40,441 bases of DNA from an uncultured Alphaproteobacteria bacterium (GCA_903897605.1 CAIUCH010000017.1:1-40441), one strand, 5' to 3'; shown: positions 15,828 to 23,937, numbered from the stretch's first letter. Notes: a model not told the origin generated them from the sequence alone. A program made the numbers and translations.

Positions 15828-16550
15828 ATGCATCGCCTGACAAAATTTTCGGCCATCACTGTCCTGGGTGCCGCACTGTGCGGTTGCTCGGCGCTGGACC
15901 GTATCGAGAATATCGGCGAGACGCCCAAGCTGGCAGCGGTAGGCAACCCCGCCGACAGTCAGATCGTGGCCGCCATTCCGGCCTTGCCGCCGATCAGCCA
16001 TGAAGGCAATTCACTGTGGCAGCCCGGCGCGAAAAGCTTTTTCCACGATCCGCGCGCCAATCATGTCGGCGATGTCATCACCGTCAATGTCTCGGTCGCG
16101 GATGCGGCCAAATTGCAGAACAGCACCACGCGTTCGCGCACAAATTCCGACAATGCCAACATGACCAATTTCTTCGGCCTGGAGAATGTGCTGCCCAAGG
16201 GAATCGACCCCACCAGCCTGGTGAAGATGGGATCGGATTCGTCCAATGTCGGATCGGGAGGCGTGAACCGGCAGGAAAGCATCAACATGACTTTGGCCGC
16301 GCTGGTCGCCCAGGTCTTGCCCAATGGCAATCTGGTGATCGATGGCCATCAGCAGGTTCGCGTCAACAACGAACTGCGCGACATGCGCGTCTCCGGCATC
16401 GTCCGCCGCGAGGACATCACCCAGGACAACACCGTCAATCTCACGCAGATCGCGGAAGCTCGCATTTCCTACGGCGGTCAGGGCTTGATCAATGATGTGC
16501 AGCAGCCGCGCTACGGCAGCCAGCTACTCGATGTAATTATGCCTTGGTAA
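15828..16550 (+). CDS. flgH: Flagellar L-ring lipoprotein FlgH
   Basis: FlgH forms the outer-membrane L ring. The 240 residues start with a lipoprotein signal ending in ALCGC, with C20 as the likely lipidated cysteine. The mature part contains the family blocks SLWQPGAKSFFHDPRANHVG, GDVITVNVSV, LPNGNLVIDGHQQVRVNNE and GIVRREDITQDNTV. It is the last gene of the flgFGAH operon; instead of flgI, repeat copy 4 follows directly, then dksA on the other strand. The flgI gene is presumably elsewhere in the genome. Confidence 0.96.
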   Translation: MHRLTKFSAITVLGAALCGCSALDRIENIGETPKLAAVGNPADSQIVAAIPALPPISHEGNSLWQPGAKSFFHDPRANHVGDVITVNVSVADAAKLQNSTTRSRTNSDNANMTNFFGLENVLPKGIDPTSLVKMGSDSSNVGSGGVNRQESINMTLAALVAQVLPNGNLVIDGHQQVRVNNELRDMRVSGIVRREDITQDNTVNLTQIAEARISYGGQGLINDVQQPRYGSQLLDVIMPW

Positions 16551-16552
16551 TC

Positions 16553-16628
16553 ACCCCCATCTGTCTCTTTCGCGCAAGCGCTCAGAGACATCTTCCCCCG
16601 CCAATGGCTTTGCCATGCGGGGAAAGAA
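16553..16628 (+). repeat. Dispersed structured repeat, copy 4
   Basis: The copy fills the gap between the convergent flgH and dksA stops. It reads ACCCCCATC, then a first stem TGTCTCT/AGAGACA with an inner GCGC-AA-GCGC hairpin, then CATCTTCCCCCGCC and a second hairpin ATGGC TTT GCCAT closed by GCGGGG, ending GAAAGAAAA. It shares its first stem exactly with copy 6. A role as a shared 3' end for both neighbours is likely; it does not carry a long T-run. Confidence 0.85.
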
Positions 16629-16644
16629 AATCGGTGATTTCGTT

Positions 16645-17061
16645 TTAATCGTCCCGGTAGACTTTTTCGCGGCGCTCGTGGCGTTCCTGGGCTTCGATGG
16701 ACAAGGTGGCGATGGGCCGCGCATCCAGGCGCTTGAGGGATATGGGTTCGCCGGTCTCTTCGCAGAAACCGTACGAGCCGTCTTCGATCCGGCGCAGCGC
16801 CGCGTCGATCTTGGCGATCAGCTTGCGCTGGCGGTCGCGGGTGCGCAGTTCCAGCTGCCGCTCGGCCTCGGTGGAGGCCCGGTCGGCGAGGTCGGCATGG
16901 GGAATGGTCTCGGCCTGGAGATTCTGGATGGTCTCGCGACTCTCCTTGAGGATCTCCTCTTTCCAGCTGTTCAGCTTGCGGCGGAAATACTCCCGCTGCT
17001 TCTCATTCATGAAGGGTTCATTTTCCTGCGGCCGGTAGTCGGCCGGGATCTGGATTCCCAT
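16645..17061 (-). CDS. dksA: DksA-family RNA polymerase-binding transcription factor
   Basis: DksA binds the RNA polymerase secondary channel and works with ppGpp. The 138 residues have the coiled-coil tip region, the conserved DRASTEAERQLELRTRDR segment, and the C-terminal zinc-finger region. Only one of the four expected zinc cysteines is present (YGFCEETGEPI, then ARPIATLSIEAQ), so the finger is degraded, as in several alphaproteobacterial DksA proteins. The ATG at 17061 is preferred because GGGAG lies five bases upstream; a GTG two codons earlier is possible. A perfect hairpin AAGACGCG/CGCGTCTT (17079-17099) lies just upstream in the leader. Confidence 0.93.
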   Translation of the reverse strand: MGIQIPADYRPQENEPFMNEKQREYFRRKLNSWKEEILKESRETIQNLQAETIPHADLADRASTEAERQLELRTRDRQRKLIAKIDAALRRIEDGSYGFCEETGEPISLKRLDARPIATLSIEAQERHERREKVYRDD

Positions 17062-17273
17062 GCGCACTCCCTAAACCAAAGACGCGGCTTTCGCGTCTTG
17101 TGGGCCGGGGTTATAGCCGCCGGTCCCAGGGCCAGCAATCGTTATCGCGAGTGGCCCGGAGTGATGCACATCTAAAGCAAATGTTTCAATATTCTGTATA
17201 TTTTCAATGGCTTATATGAAGGCGCGGTTTTGGGCGGCCGGGCCTTCAAACCTCCCGGCAACGGCCCCAGGTC

Positions 17274-17639
17274 CTATCGCGGTATCAGGACCGTCAGTGA
17301 GTCGGGGCCGAAGCGGTTGGCGCCGACCGTCCCGCGCGAGCAAAACCAGACCAGCAACAGGATCGGCCCGGCCAGCGGAACCAGCCCGATCCAGTACCAC
17401 CAGCCGGAGCGGTCGGTGTCATGCAGCCGGCGAACCAGGACCGAAAGCGTTGGCAGGAAATTGCCGATTGCAAATAGCGAAAAAGCCGCTTGCCCGATGC
17501 CAAACGGCCAAAGCACCAGGCAGACCAGGATGCCCAAGCACTGATAGAGGGCGAAGAACCAATATTCGGAGCGCGAAGCTCTTTCGGAAAATGTCGCATA
17601 ATTGGAATAACAAGACCGGATGGCTTGACCGAATGTCAC
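17274..17639 (-). CDS. DUF805 membrane protein
   Basis: A 121-residue inner-membrane protein of the DUF805 family, with three or four hydrophobic segments and the family blocks FGQAIRSCYSNYATFSERAS, RSEYWFF, VRRLHDTDRSGWW and PLAGPILLLVWFC. The start is the GTG at 17639: it overlaps the SQR stop as GTGA, is preceded by AAGGA, and begins VTFGQAIRSC, matching family N-termini. The overlap implies it is made together with the sulfide:quinone oxidoreductase. Its function is unknown. The 212-bp gap before dksA (17062-17273) holds the dksA leader hairpin and an AT-rich stretch near 17180-17215, and no gene. Confidence 0.85.
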   Translation of the reverse strand: MTFGQAIRSCYSNYATFSERASRSEYWFFALYQCLGILVCLVLWPFGIGQAAFSLFAIGNFLPTLSVLVRRLHDTDRSGWWYWIGLVPLAGPILLLVWFCSRGTVGANRFGPDSLTVLIPR

Positions 17640-18883
17640 GCCGCCGGTTCCTTGAACGCCGTATTGTGCTTGGGGAACCATTCATAGCCCTTGAGCATGT
17701 AATTCCAATACAGCATTGGCAGGAAGCTGGTCTTGATCCACCAGCTCAGCCAGCGCTGCTTGCCGGGATCCAGCACCGGCAAGGTCGGCGTGACTTTGCC
17801 GCCATAGATGAATTCAGCGATTATGGCTTTGCCATGGGCGGTGGTCAGCGGACACGAAGCGTAACCGTCATAACCGCTCTCGACCGCATCGCCGCGCATC
17901 AGCCTCAAAATATTCCGCACCACCACGGGCGACTGCTTGCGCACGGCGGCGGCGGTTTTGGAATTGGGCGTGCTGGCGACATCGCCCAGCGAGAATATGT
18001 TGGCGTAGCGCACATGCTGCATGGAATTCTGATTGACCTCGACCCAGCCGGCGGCATTGGCGAGTGGACTTGATTTGATCTCTTCCGGCGGCGATTGCGG
18101 CGGGGAAACATGCAGCATGTCATAGGGCACACTGATGCGCTGGCCCTGTTTGTCGCCGCCGGCAATCTCGAAGATCGCGGCCTTGGCCTTGGCATCGATC
18201 GCCACAAGATTGTGCTGATAGAATATCCGCACGCCGCGATCCTCGGCGATCTTGGCCAGATGGCGCGCGAAAAAGGGCACGCCAAAGATCACCGGCGCAT
18301 GGACATAGTAGGCGACATCGACCTTGTCGCGGATGCCGCGCCGCCGCAGATTGTCGATGGTCAGATAAACGATCTTCTGCGGCGCGCCGGGGCATTTGAA
18401 CGGCAGCGGCGGCTGGGTGAATACGGTCTTGTCACCAGGCTTGAGCGCCTTGATGCAGTCCCATGTGTAGGTGACGTGCTCGGACGAATAGTTGCTGCAC
18501 ACGCCGTCATGGCCAAGCGCTTCGGCCAGGCCATCAACTTTCGCCCAGTCCAGTTTCAGGCCGGTGCAGACCACAAGATAATCGTAGGTGAGCTTGTCGC
18601 CGGTTGAGAGTTCGACCGTATTGTTGCTCGGGTCGAATTTGCTCGCCTTTGCCTTGATGCGCGCAACGCCCGGCGGCACCAGGCTGTCGGTGGACCGGTG
18701 TGTCCGCGCCAAATCATAGACGCCGGCGCCGACCAAGGTGAAGGCGGGTTGATAATAATGCGTGTCGTTGGGCTCGATGATCGCGATGTCGGCGGTTCCG
18801 CGCCGCTTCAAGCTTGCCGCGACGGTGATCCCCGCCGCGCCCCCGCCCACGATCAAGATTTTGTGATGTGCCGCCCCTGCCAT
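17636..18883 (-). CDS. sqr: Sulfide:quinone oxidoreductase-like flavoprotein
   Basis: This 415-residue FAD enzyme is expected to oxidise sulfide at the membrane surface, pass electrons to quinone and release polysulfide or persulfide. The FAD-binding ILIVGGGAAGITVAASLKRR is at the N-terminus. Three cysteines sit in the contexts expected of SQR: C129 (DGVCSNYSS), C164 (FKCPGAPQK) and C344 (YASCPLTTAHGK). The C-terminal part is aromatic and basic (WWIKTSFLPMLYWNYMLKG), as in membrane-bound SQR. It belongs with the persulfide-dioxygenase-like gene and SqrR-type repressor at 19172-20416. Related NADH dehydrogenases lack the CPGAPQ and CPL cysteines, which is why I favour SQR. Confidence 0.88.
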   Translation of the reverse strand: MAGAAHHKILIVGGGAAGITVAASLKRRGTADIAIIEPNDTHYYQPAFTLVGAGVYDLARTHRSTDSLVPPGVARIKAKASKFDPSNNTVELSTGDKLTYDYLVVCTGLKLDWAKVDGLAEALGHDGVCSNYSSEHVTYTWDCIKALKPGDKTVFTQPPLPFKCPGAPQKIVYLTIDNLRRRGIRDKVDVAYYVHAPVIFGVPFFARHLAKIAEDRGVRIFYQHNLVAIDAKAKAAIFEIAGGDKQGQRISVPYDMLHVSPPQSPPEEIKSSPLANAAGWVEVNQNSMQHVRYANIFSLGDVASTPNSKTAAAVRKQSPVVVRNILRLMRGDAVESGYDGYASCPLTTAHGKAIIAEFIYGGKVTPTLPVLDPGKQRWLSWWIKTSFLPMLYWNYMLKGYEWFPKHNTAFKEPAA

Positions 18884-19171
18884 GATTGCGCCCCTGTTTT
18901 GAAAACCGGACTGAACTCATCGGCTAACCGGGCGTGACACTAGTGAAGTTACCGGCGAAGGGAAGGTGGGTCACGCTTCTGGGGATTTTGGCGGGGATTT
19001 TTCGGCTCCTGGCCTGAAGCATGTCACCAGTTCTAGTCTTCGCGCCGGCTGCTCACAAGAGTTTGATAATGCTCATTATTTTGGCGAGACGTCATTTGGG
19101 AAATCGATATCTTGTCCGCCCCCGACAGTTTTGGGTGTCGGCGCACGGCAGGCGAGATCAAAAGCCCGTCC
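18884..19171. other. 288-bp non-coding gap between sqr and the MBL gene
   Basis: No gene is seen. The gap must carry the sqr promoter if sqr is not read from the MBL gene. Two inverted repeats are visible: GCGTGAC (18932-18938) with GTCACGC (18970-18976), and the compact palindrome ATAATG-CT-CATTAT (19076-19089), which is AT-rich and operator-like. The latter differs in sequence from the TTAGAA/TTCTAA palindrome in front of the repressor, so whether the same regulator binds both is open. Confidence 0.5.
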
Positions 19172-20032
19172 CTAAAGTTTGTTGATTGGCAGCTTCAGAT
19201 AGACTTGGCCGTTGTCATCCTTGGGCGGCATATGGCCGGCTCGGATATTCACCTGCACCGCGGGCAGGATGAGAGCCGGCATCGCTAGGGTCTTGTCGCG
19301 CGCTTCGCGGGCCGCCACGAATTGCGCTTCACCGACGCCGTCATGGACATGAATGTTCTTGGCGCACTGATCGGCGACGGTCGTGCGCCAGGCGTAACTT
19401 CTCCGGCCTGGCGCCTTATAGTCGTGGCACATCCATAATGTGGTTTGGGGCGGCAGGGACAGGATGCGTTTGATGGAGCGGTACAGCGTAGGGGCGTCCC
19501 CACCCGGAAAGTCTGTCCGAGCGGTGCCGTAATCGGGCATGAACAAGGTATCGCCGACAAAGACATTGTCAGCGACCTTGTAGCTCACACAAGCGGGAGT
19601 ATGACCGGGGGTGTGCAGCACTTCGACCGTCAAGCCGCCGACCGCAAGGACGTCGCCGTCTTTCAGCAAATGGTCAAATGGCGCGCCGTCTCCAGCGACA
19701 TCCCTGGCGTTGAATATGGGTGCGAACACTTTTTGCACTTGGGCAATATGTTCCCCGATGGCGATTTTCGCGCCGGTGACATCCTTGAGATAGGCCGCCG
19801 CCGATAGATGGTCCGCATGGGCATGGGTTTCCAGAATCCATTCCACCCGCAGGCGCCGAGCTGCGGCAGCATCAAGCACGGCATCGGCCGATCGGGTCGA
19901 GGTCCGGGCGGATTTGGGATCATAGTCCAGCACCGGATCGATAATGACCGCCTGATGGCTTTGCGGGTCGCTCACCAGATACGTCACGGTGAATGTCTGC
20001 TCGTCGAAAAAGACTTGTATGTCGGGGGCCAT
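19172..20032 (-). CDS. MBL-fold persulfide dioxygenase-like enzyme
   Basis: A 286-residue metallo-beta-lactamase-fold enzyme resembling the ETHE1/Blh group, which oxidises glutathione persulfide to sulfite. Motifs are ETHAHADHLSA (H-x-H-x-D-H), VLHTPGHTPACVSY, VGDTLFMPDYGTARTDFPGG and WMCHDYK, supplying the usual single-iron ligands. The start ATG at 20032 follows GGAGAAAGCGC; a longer reading to 20146 would run through the promoter of the divergent repressor gene and is rejected. There is no rhodanese domain. It is divergent from the SqrR/BigR-type repressor, the arrangement seen in bigR-blh operons, and sqr lies downstream on the same strand. Confidence 0.87.
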   Translation of the reverse strand: MAPDIQVFFDEQTFTVTYLVSDPQSHQAVIIDPVLDYDPKSARTSTRSADAVLDAAAARRLRVEWILETHAHADHLSAAAYLKDVTGAKIAIGEHIAQVQKVFAPIFNARDVAGDGAPFDHLLKDGDVLAVGGLTVEVLHTPGHTPACVSYKVADNVFVGDTLFMPDYGTARTDFPGGDAPTLYRSIKRILSLPPQTTLWMCHDYKAPGRRSYAWRTTVADQCAKNIHVHDGVGEAQFVAAREARDKTLAMPALILPAVQVNIRAGHMPPKDDNGQVYLKLPINKL

Positions 20033-20052
20033 GCGCTTTCTCCAGCGTCCAG

Positions 20053-20080
20053 TTGACATTATATTAGAAGATTCTAAATT
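20053..20080 (+). promoter_or_regulatory. Sigma-70 promoter with embedded palindromic operator
   Basis: TTGACA (20053-20058) and TAAATT (20075-20080) are separated by 16 bases and would start transcription near 20087, just upstream of the GAAGGAA ribosome binding site of the repressor gene. Inside the spacer and -10 element lies the palindrome TTAGAA-GA-TTCTAA (20064-20077). An ArsR-type dimer bound here would block RNA polymerase, giving autorepression and probably control of the divergent MBL gene, whose start is only 69 bases away. Confidence 0.7.
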
Positions 20081-20101
20081 AGCAATACTGGAAGGAATTA
20101 T

Positions 20102-20416
20102 ATGGACGCCGCCACTCCCAAGAACCTCAAGGCGATGCGCAAGCATGCCGGCAACGCCGCCGCCCTAATGCGGGCGCTTTCCCATGAGGCGCGGCTGAGA
20201 GTGTTGTGCGATCTGGTGGGCGGTGAACGCACGGCTGGTGACTTGGTGCAACGCTCGGGCTTGAGCCAGTCGGCATTGTCCCAACATTTGTCCAAGCTGC
20301 GCGAGGAGGGGTTGGTGGCGACCCGCCGCGAGGCCCAATCCATCTACTATCGCATTGCCGATTCCGGCGCGGCCCGCGTTCTGGCCGTCTTGTATGAGAT
20401 TTATTGCAAAAGATAG
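20102..20416 (+). CDS. ArsR-family persulfide-responsive repressor (SqrR/BigR type)
   Basis: A 104-residue winged-helix repressor. The family core is LSHEARLRVLCDLV, then the recognition helix LSQSALSQHLSKLREEGLV and the wing RREAQSIYYRI. It has exactly two cysteines, C36 in the VLCDLV helix and C102 in the last helix (YEIYCKR). In SqrR and BigR a pair of cysteines at these two places forms a tetrasulfide bridge with persulfides; in Rhodobacter SqrR they are C41 and C107, with the same spacing of 66 residues. Arsenic-type metal-binding cysteines (C-x-C) are absent. Start ATG follows GAAGGAA. It should repress the divergent MBL gene and sqr until sulfide appears. Confidence 0.88.
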   Translation: MDAATPKNLKAMRKHAGNAAALMRALSHEARLRVLCDLVGGERTAGDLVQRSGLSQSALSQHLSKLREEGLVATRREAQSIYYRIADSGAARVLAVLYEIYCKR

Positions 20417-20456
20417 CTTTTCTGGCCTTCCATTATCGGAGTTTCTCCGAAACCCG

Positions 20457-20556
20457 CTGTAGCGGAGACAGGATTTGAACCTGTGACCTTCAGGTTATGA
20501 GCCTGACGAGGTGAGACGGCCCGGCCAGGGCCGCCGAACGGGCTGCTCCGCAACCC
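20457..20556 (-). pseudogene. Decayed second copy of the initiator tRNA gene
   Basis: Bases 20467-20510 are identical over 44 bases to 20730-20773 of the intact initiator tRNA gene, covering the anticodon arm, variable loop and T arm with the CAT anticodon. The D-arm region is broken by about 28 bases (20511-20538) that form a GC hairpin, after which CGGGCTGCTCC matches the 5' part of the tRNA again. The 3' end reads TACA instead of ACCA. It probably does not make a functional tRNA. It may be a decayed tandem duplicate or the scar of an integrated element. Confidence 0.7.
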
Positions 20557-20680
20557 AAGGGTCCCTCGGAGCTGGGCGCGCCTCAGGAATTCTTTGAAAG
20601 CCGCTGCCACGGAGGCATTAAAAAAGCCGGCTTGTTCGGTGTTGCCGAGACGCGATAAGGCCCCACGCTGTCGCTGGGGC

Positions 20681-20719
20681 AATAAAAAAGGCCCGGCCGT
20701 TGGGCCTGACCTTTTTTAT

Positions 20720-20720
<1 letters not shown>
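20681..20720 (-). terminator. Rho-independent terminator of the initiator tRNA
   Basis: A perfect 11-bp inverted repeat AATAAAAAAGG (20681-20691) and CCTTTTTTATT (20710-20720) encloses GGCCC/GGGCC. Read on the minus strand, a GC stem is followed by TTTTTTATT immediately after the tRNA CCA end. A second GC hairpin (GCCCCA/TGGGGC near 20659-20680) lies directly downstream. Confidence 0.88.
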
Positions 20721-20796
<76 letters not shown>

Positions 20797-20972
20797 TCAC
20801 GAGGTGGGGGGATATAGGCCAGCGGCAGTCCTCTGTCCACCCCCGGTTTGCCCGGCCTTTTTCCGGTTTTCCGGCGGATTTGCGCACGGTTTGGGCCACT
20901 TTAACCACCCCTCCCCTATAAGGTTCACGGCCTGCCGCGCCTTGCGCCAATGCAGCATCAGTTGGTGTCGAA

Positions 20973-21284
20973 ATGAGAAGCCTAATCGTAGCCTTGCTGA
21001 CCCTCGTTCCAGCCGCCGCTTTCGCGGATGGCGCGCGCACCGTCATCCAGCAGGGCCGCACCTTTCGTCCGGGCGAAATCACCATCAACCGCGGCGAAGC
21101 GGTGACCTTCACCAACAATGACGATTTCATCCACCAAATCTACGTCAACGGCGAAGGCTTCACGTTCGATACGGACGAGCGTGCGCCGGGGCAGAACGTT
21201 ACCGAAAACTTTACCCAGCCCGGCACCTTCGAGGTTCGCTGCCACATCCACCCCAAGATGAAGCTGGTGGTGCACGTTAAATAG
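20973..21284 (+). CDS. Small cupredoxin (plastocyanin/azurin-like)
   Basis: A 103-residue exported blue-copper-type protein. The signal peptide is RSLIVALLTLVPAAAFA. The cupredoxin fold region runs from TFRPGEITINRGEAVTFTNN to the C-terminus. Type 1 copper ligands are in order: H54 (DDFIHQIY), C90, H93 and M96 (RCHIHPKM). It would carry electrons in the periplasm; no redox partner is adjacent. Start ATG lacks a strong Shine-Dalgarno sequence. The 176-bp region between the tRNA gene and this start holds no other gene. Confidence 0.88.
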   Translation: MRSLIVALLTLVPAAAFADGARTVIQQGRTFRPGEITINRGEAVTFTNNDDFIHQIYVNGEGFTFDTDERAPGQNVTENFTQPGTFEVRCHIHPKMKLVVHVK

Positions 21285-21305
21285 CGGAAATTGCTCACTT
21301 TCCGC
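21284..21305 (+). terminator. Hairpin directly after the cupredoxin gene
   Basis: GCGGAAA (21284-21290) pairs perfectly with TTTCCGC (21299-21305) across an eight-base loop, beginning at the last base of the stop codon. The sequence after it is GACAATTTGCG, without a long T-run, so it is a weak terminator or an mRNA 3'-end hairpin. The histidine kinase gene begins 102 bases later. Confidence 0.4.
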
Positions 21306-21407
21306 GACAATTTGCGATGGCCAACCGGCGTATCCTTAAGCGGCCATCAACACTCCCCGGTTCAGAATTGAAGGCGAAGAACGCGCGCGGCGCGAACCGG
21401 GTCCGCA

Positions 21408-23261
21408 ATGTCGTTGGCGAAATATTCCATCGGCGCCAAGATCTTTGGCGCCTTCATCGCAATGGGCGCATTGATCGCACTCTTGGGCGCGGCGGGCTAT
21501 GGGGCGCTCACTTTCGCTGGCCAAATGACGATCACGACCTTCGATGGCCCCCTGATGGCCATCAACTATGCGCGCGCGGCCCAATCCGACTTCATTTCGC
21601 TGCAAATGGCGGAGCTGCGCTATGAGCGCGCCGATGCCAAGGGGCGCGAGGCAATCGCCGCGGAGATCACCGATCTTGCCTCCACCTTCGCCGACGATCT
21701 GGGTGTGGCGGAGCAAAGATCGCTGGCGGAAGACGAAAAACACCTGATCCGCCAGATCCGCCCGTTGGTGGCCCGTTGGCGCGCCATGCGTGCCGACAGC
21801 AATGTTGCCGCGCTGGAAAAGATCGACCAGGAAGTCGATGACAAATTCGATCTCCTGATCGAACTCAACACCGATCACAGCTTTATCGGCCGCCGGCAGG
21901 CGGTCACCAATGTCAATGATTACAAATATATCAGCGCCGGCGCCACGATCCTTGCGTTGTTGCTTGCCGGCGGCATTGCCTTGTTTCTCAAGAGCCGGAT
22001 CGTGCGACCGCTATCCGCTGCCGCCATGGTGGCCGATCGCATCGCCCGCGGCGAATTGCAGACGCCGATCCCGCCCGGCGGCGCGGACGAAACTGGCGCC
22101 TTGCTGCGATCCATGACGGTGATGCAGGACAATATCCGCGAAATGATGGCGCGTGAAACCAGGCTGCGCCGCTCGGCGGAGAGCCGGTTGTCGGACGCGC
22201 TGGAGACTTCGCGCGAAGGTGTCATTCTGGTCGCGTCGGATGGCGCGATCGCGCTGACCAACTGGCAGGTGCGCGAATTCTTTCCGGCCATCGCCGGCAA
22301 ACTGGTCAGCGGCACGGATTTCTCCGAAGCCTTGACCTTGATCCAGCGCCAACTCAACCCACGCGAGGAATTTGCGCTCGGCGCGTTTGGCCATACCGAA
22401 CTGGAACTGGCGAATGGCCGCTGGGTGCGCATGACGGCCAATGCCACTTCGGAGGGAGGCTCGATCATCTTCTTCTCCGACTTCACCGCCGTCAAAGAAC
22501 GTGAAGAGAATTTGCGCAAAGCCAAGCAGGAAGCCGAGGCCGCCAATGCCGCCAAGACGCGCTTCCTGGCCAATATGAGCCATGAATTGCGCACACCGCT
22601 CAACGCGATCATCGGCTTCTCGGAAATCATCAATGGCCAGATGTTCGGTGATTTGGGCAATGCCCGTTATCTCGATTATTCCGGCGACATATTACGTTCC
22701 GGCCGCCATCTGCTCGAGGTCATCAATTCCGTGCTCGATCTTTCCAAGAGCGAGGCTGGAAAGATGATCCTGGATATCCAAGACGTCGATATGCGCGAGA
22801 TATTGAAGGATTGCGCGACGATGATGACCGAACAGGCGGCGGAAGCCGGCCTGGAGTTCGCGGTGCGCGGCATCGAAACCGGTCTGCCGCTTCAGGGCGA
22901 TTGCGCCAAGCTGCGCCAGATCTTCCTTAATCTTCTCTCCAACGCGATCAAGTTCACCCCGCGCGGCGGCTATATCTGGGTCGAGGCGAAATATGCCGCA
23001 TCGGGGATTGCCGTGACGGTGGGCGACAGCGGCATCGGCATGTCGCCGGACGATGTCGCGGTGGCGCTGACGCCGTTCGGCCAGGTCGATAACCGGCTGG
23101 AGCGGCGCTATGAGGGCACTGGGCTGGGTCTGCCCTTGACCAAGGCCTTTGTCGAATTGCATGGCGGACATCTGACCTTCGACAGCGCGCGCGGCGCCGG
23201 CACGCGCGTGACCGTCAGTCTTCCGCTCGCCTTCGCGGTTGGTTTGGCCCAGGCCGGCTAG
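21408..23261 (+). CDS. Membrane sensor histidine kinase (PleC/DivJ-like core)
   Basis: A 617-residue kinase with transmembrane helix 1 (about 12-34), a periplasmic four-helix-type sensor (about 36-170), helix 2 (about 174-194), HAMP (195-250), a PAS-like domain (about 258-370, ALETSREGVILVASDGAIALTN) and the kinase core. The phosphorylated histidine is H392 in ANMSHELRTPLNAIIGFSEI. The N, G1 and G2 boxes are NLLSNAIKFTP, VGDSGIGMS and RRYEGTGLGLPLTKAF. The stretch FSEIINGQMFGDLG and the FGQVDN block resemble the PleC/DivJ/PdhS group that signals to DivK/PleD-type receivers. No receiver domain or response regulator gene is adjacent, so the partner is unknown. The stop shares the CTAG at 23258-23261 with the convergent gene. 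Confidence 0.9.
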   Translation: MSLAKYSIGAKIFGAFIAMGALIALLGAAGYGALTFAGQMTITTFDGPLMAINYARAAQSDFISLQMAELRYERADAKGREAIAAEITDLASTFADDLGVAEQRSLAEDEKHLIRQIRPLVARWRAMRADSNVAALEKIDQEVDDKFDLLIELNTDHSFIGRRQAVTNVNDYKYISAGATILALLLAGGIALFLKSRIVRPLSAAAMVADRIARGELQTPIPPGGADETGALLRSMTVMQDNIREMMARETRLRRSAESRLSDALETSREGVILVASDGAIALTNWQVREFFPAIAGKLVSGTDFSEALTLIQRQLNPREEFALGAFGHTELELANGRWVRMTANATSEGGSIIFFSDFTAVKEREENLRKAKQEAEAANAAKTRFLANMSHELRTPLNAIIGFSEIINGQMFGDLGNARYLDYSGDILRSGRHLLEVINSVLDLSKSEAGKMILDIQDVDMREILKDCATMMTEQAAEAGLEFAVRGIETGLPLQGDCAKLRQIFLNLLSNAIKFTPRGGYIWVEAKYAASGIAVTVGDSGIGMSPDDVAVALTPFGQVDNRLERRYEGTGLGLPLTKAFVELHGGHLTFDSARGAGTRVTVSLPLAFAVGLAQAG

Positions 23262-23806
23262 GCGCCAGGTCCAGCCCCCGTCTGCCGCTGTTGCTCGAAG
23301 CGCTTTGCGACATGCTCCCGCGCGGTCTGGATCGCCCGCACGAAATTCACCGGATCGGCGATCTCGGGCGTGGTGACGGCGTCGACGCCGGTGCCTTCGA
23401 TGCGAAGGGTGCCATATCCGAAAATGCGGCCCATCAGCGACTGATTGAGTTTGACGCCTTCGATATTGGGCAGGGCAATCTCGTTGGTGCGCATCGATAG
23501 CGCGCCATATTTCTCCACAAAACGATGACTGGTGACGCCAACCTCGGTGGTCCATTTGCGGACCATCATCCGCAGAAATGCAATGGTACCTAGAAGCAGC
23601 CACAGGACCAGCAGGGCGATGGTCCAGGTCAAGGGATTGCCAGTGTCCAGGAAATTGGCTTGCGGGCTCGCCCAACTCAACAGCGTCACCGTGAGGGCGG
23701 CGGGAATCAGAAGCTGGCACCAGGCCCACAGACTATAGAGCCAGTGGAACTGGGCGCGCGCGATGACGGTTTCGCCATCGCCTAGCGATTTGTCGATATA
23801 GGACAT
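23258..23806 (-). CDS. PH domain-containing membrane protein
   Basis: A 182-residue protein with two adjacent transmembrane helices (about 25-45 and 52-75, including LYSLWAWCQLLIPAALTVTL) followed by a bacterial PH domain (YdbS/bPH2-like, about 80-155: EVGVTSHRFVEKYGALSMRT, EIALPNIEGVKLNQSLMGRI, YGTLRIEGTG). The ATG at 23806 is preferred over an upstream GTG because GGGAG lies six bases before it. Its function is unknown. The last bases CTAG are shared with the stop of the convergent histidine kinase gene. Confidence 0.83.
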   Translation of the reverse strand: MSYIDKSLGDGETVIARAQFHWLYSLWAWCQLLIPAALTVTLLSWASPQANFLDTGNPLTWTIALLVLWLLLGTIAFLRMMVRKWTTEVGVTSHRFVEKYGALSMRTNEIALPNIEGVKLNQSLMGRIFGYGTLRIEGTGVDAVTTPEIADPVNFVRAIQTAREHVAKRFEQQRQTGAGPGA

Positions 23807-23937
23807 GCAATCTCCCACCCATGTGGAGCGGGATTTCTACGCGATTCTGACCCATCCGGCTAGCACCCGTGCGCGGAGGCGCACAATGAAACAAACCCGC
23901 GCGGATGCGCACAATGGATCAAGGATAAGAGCGCTTA

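Noticed and set aside
16551-16644. A truncated flgI after flgH
   Set aside because: The gap is fully explained by repeat copy 4. No FlgI-like residues are found in any frame, so flgI is simply elsewhere.
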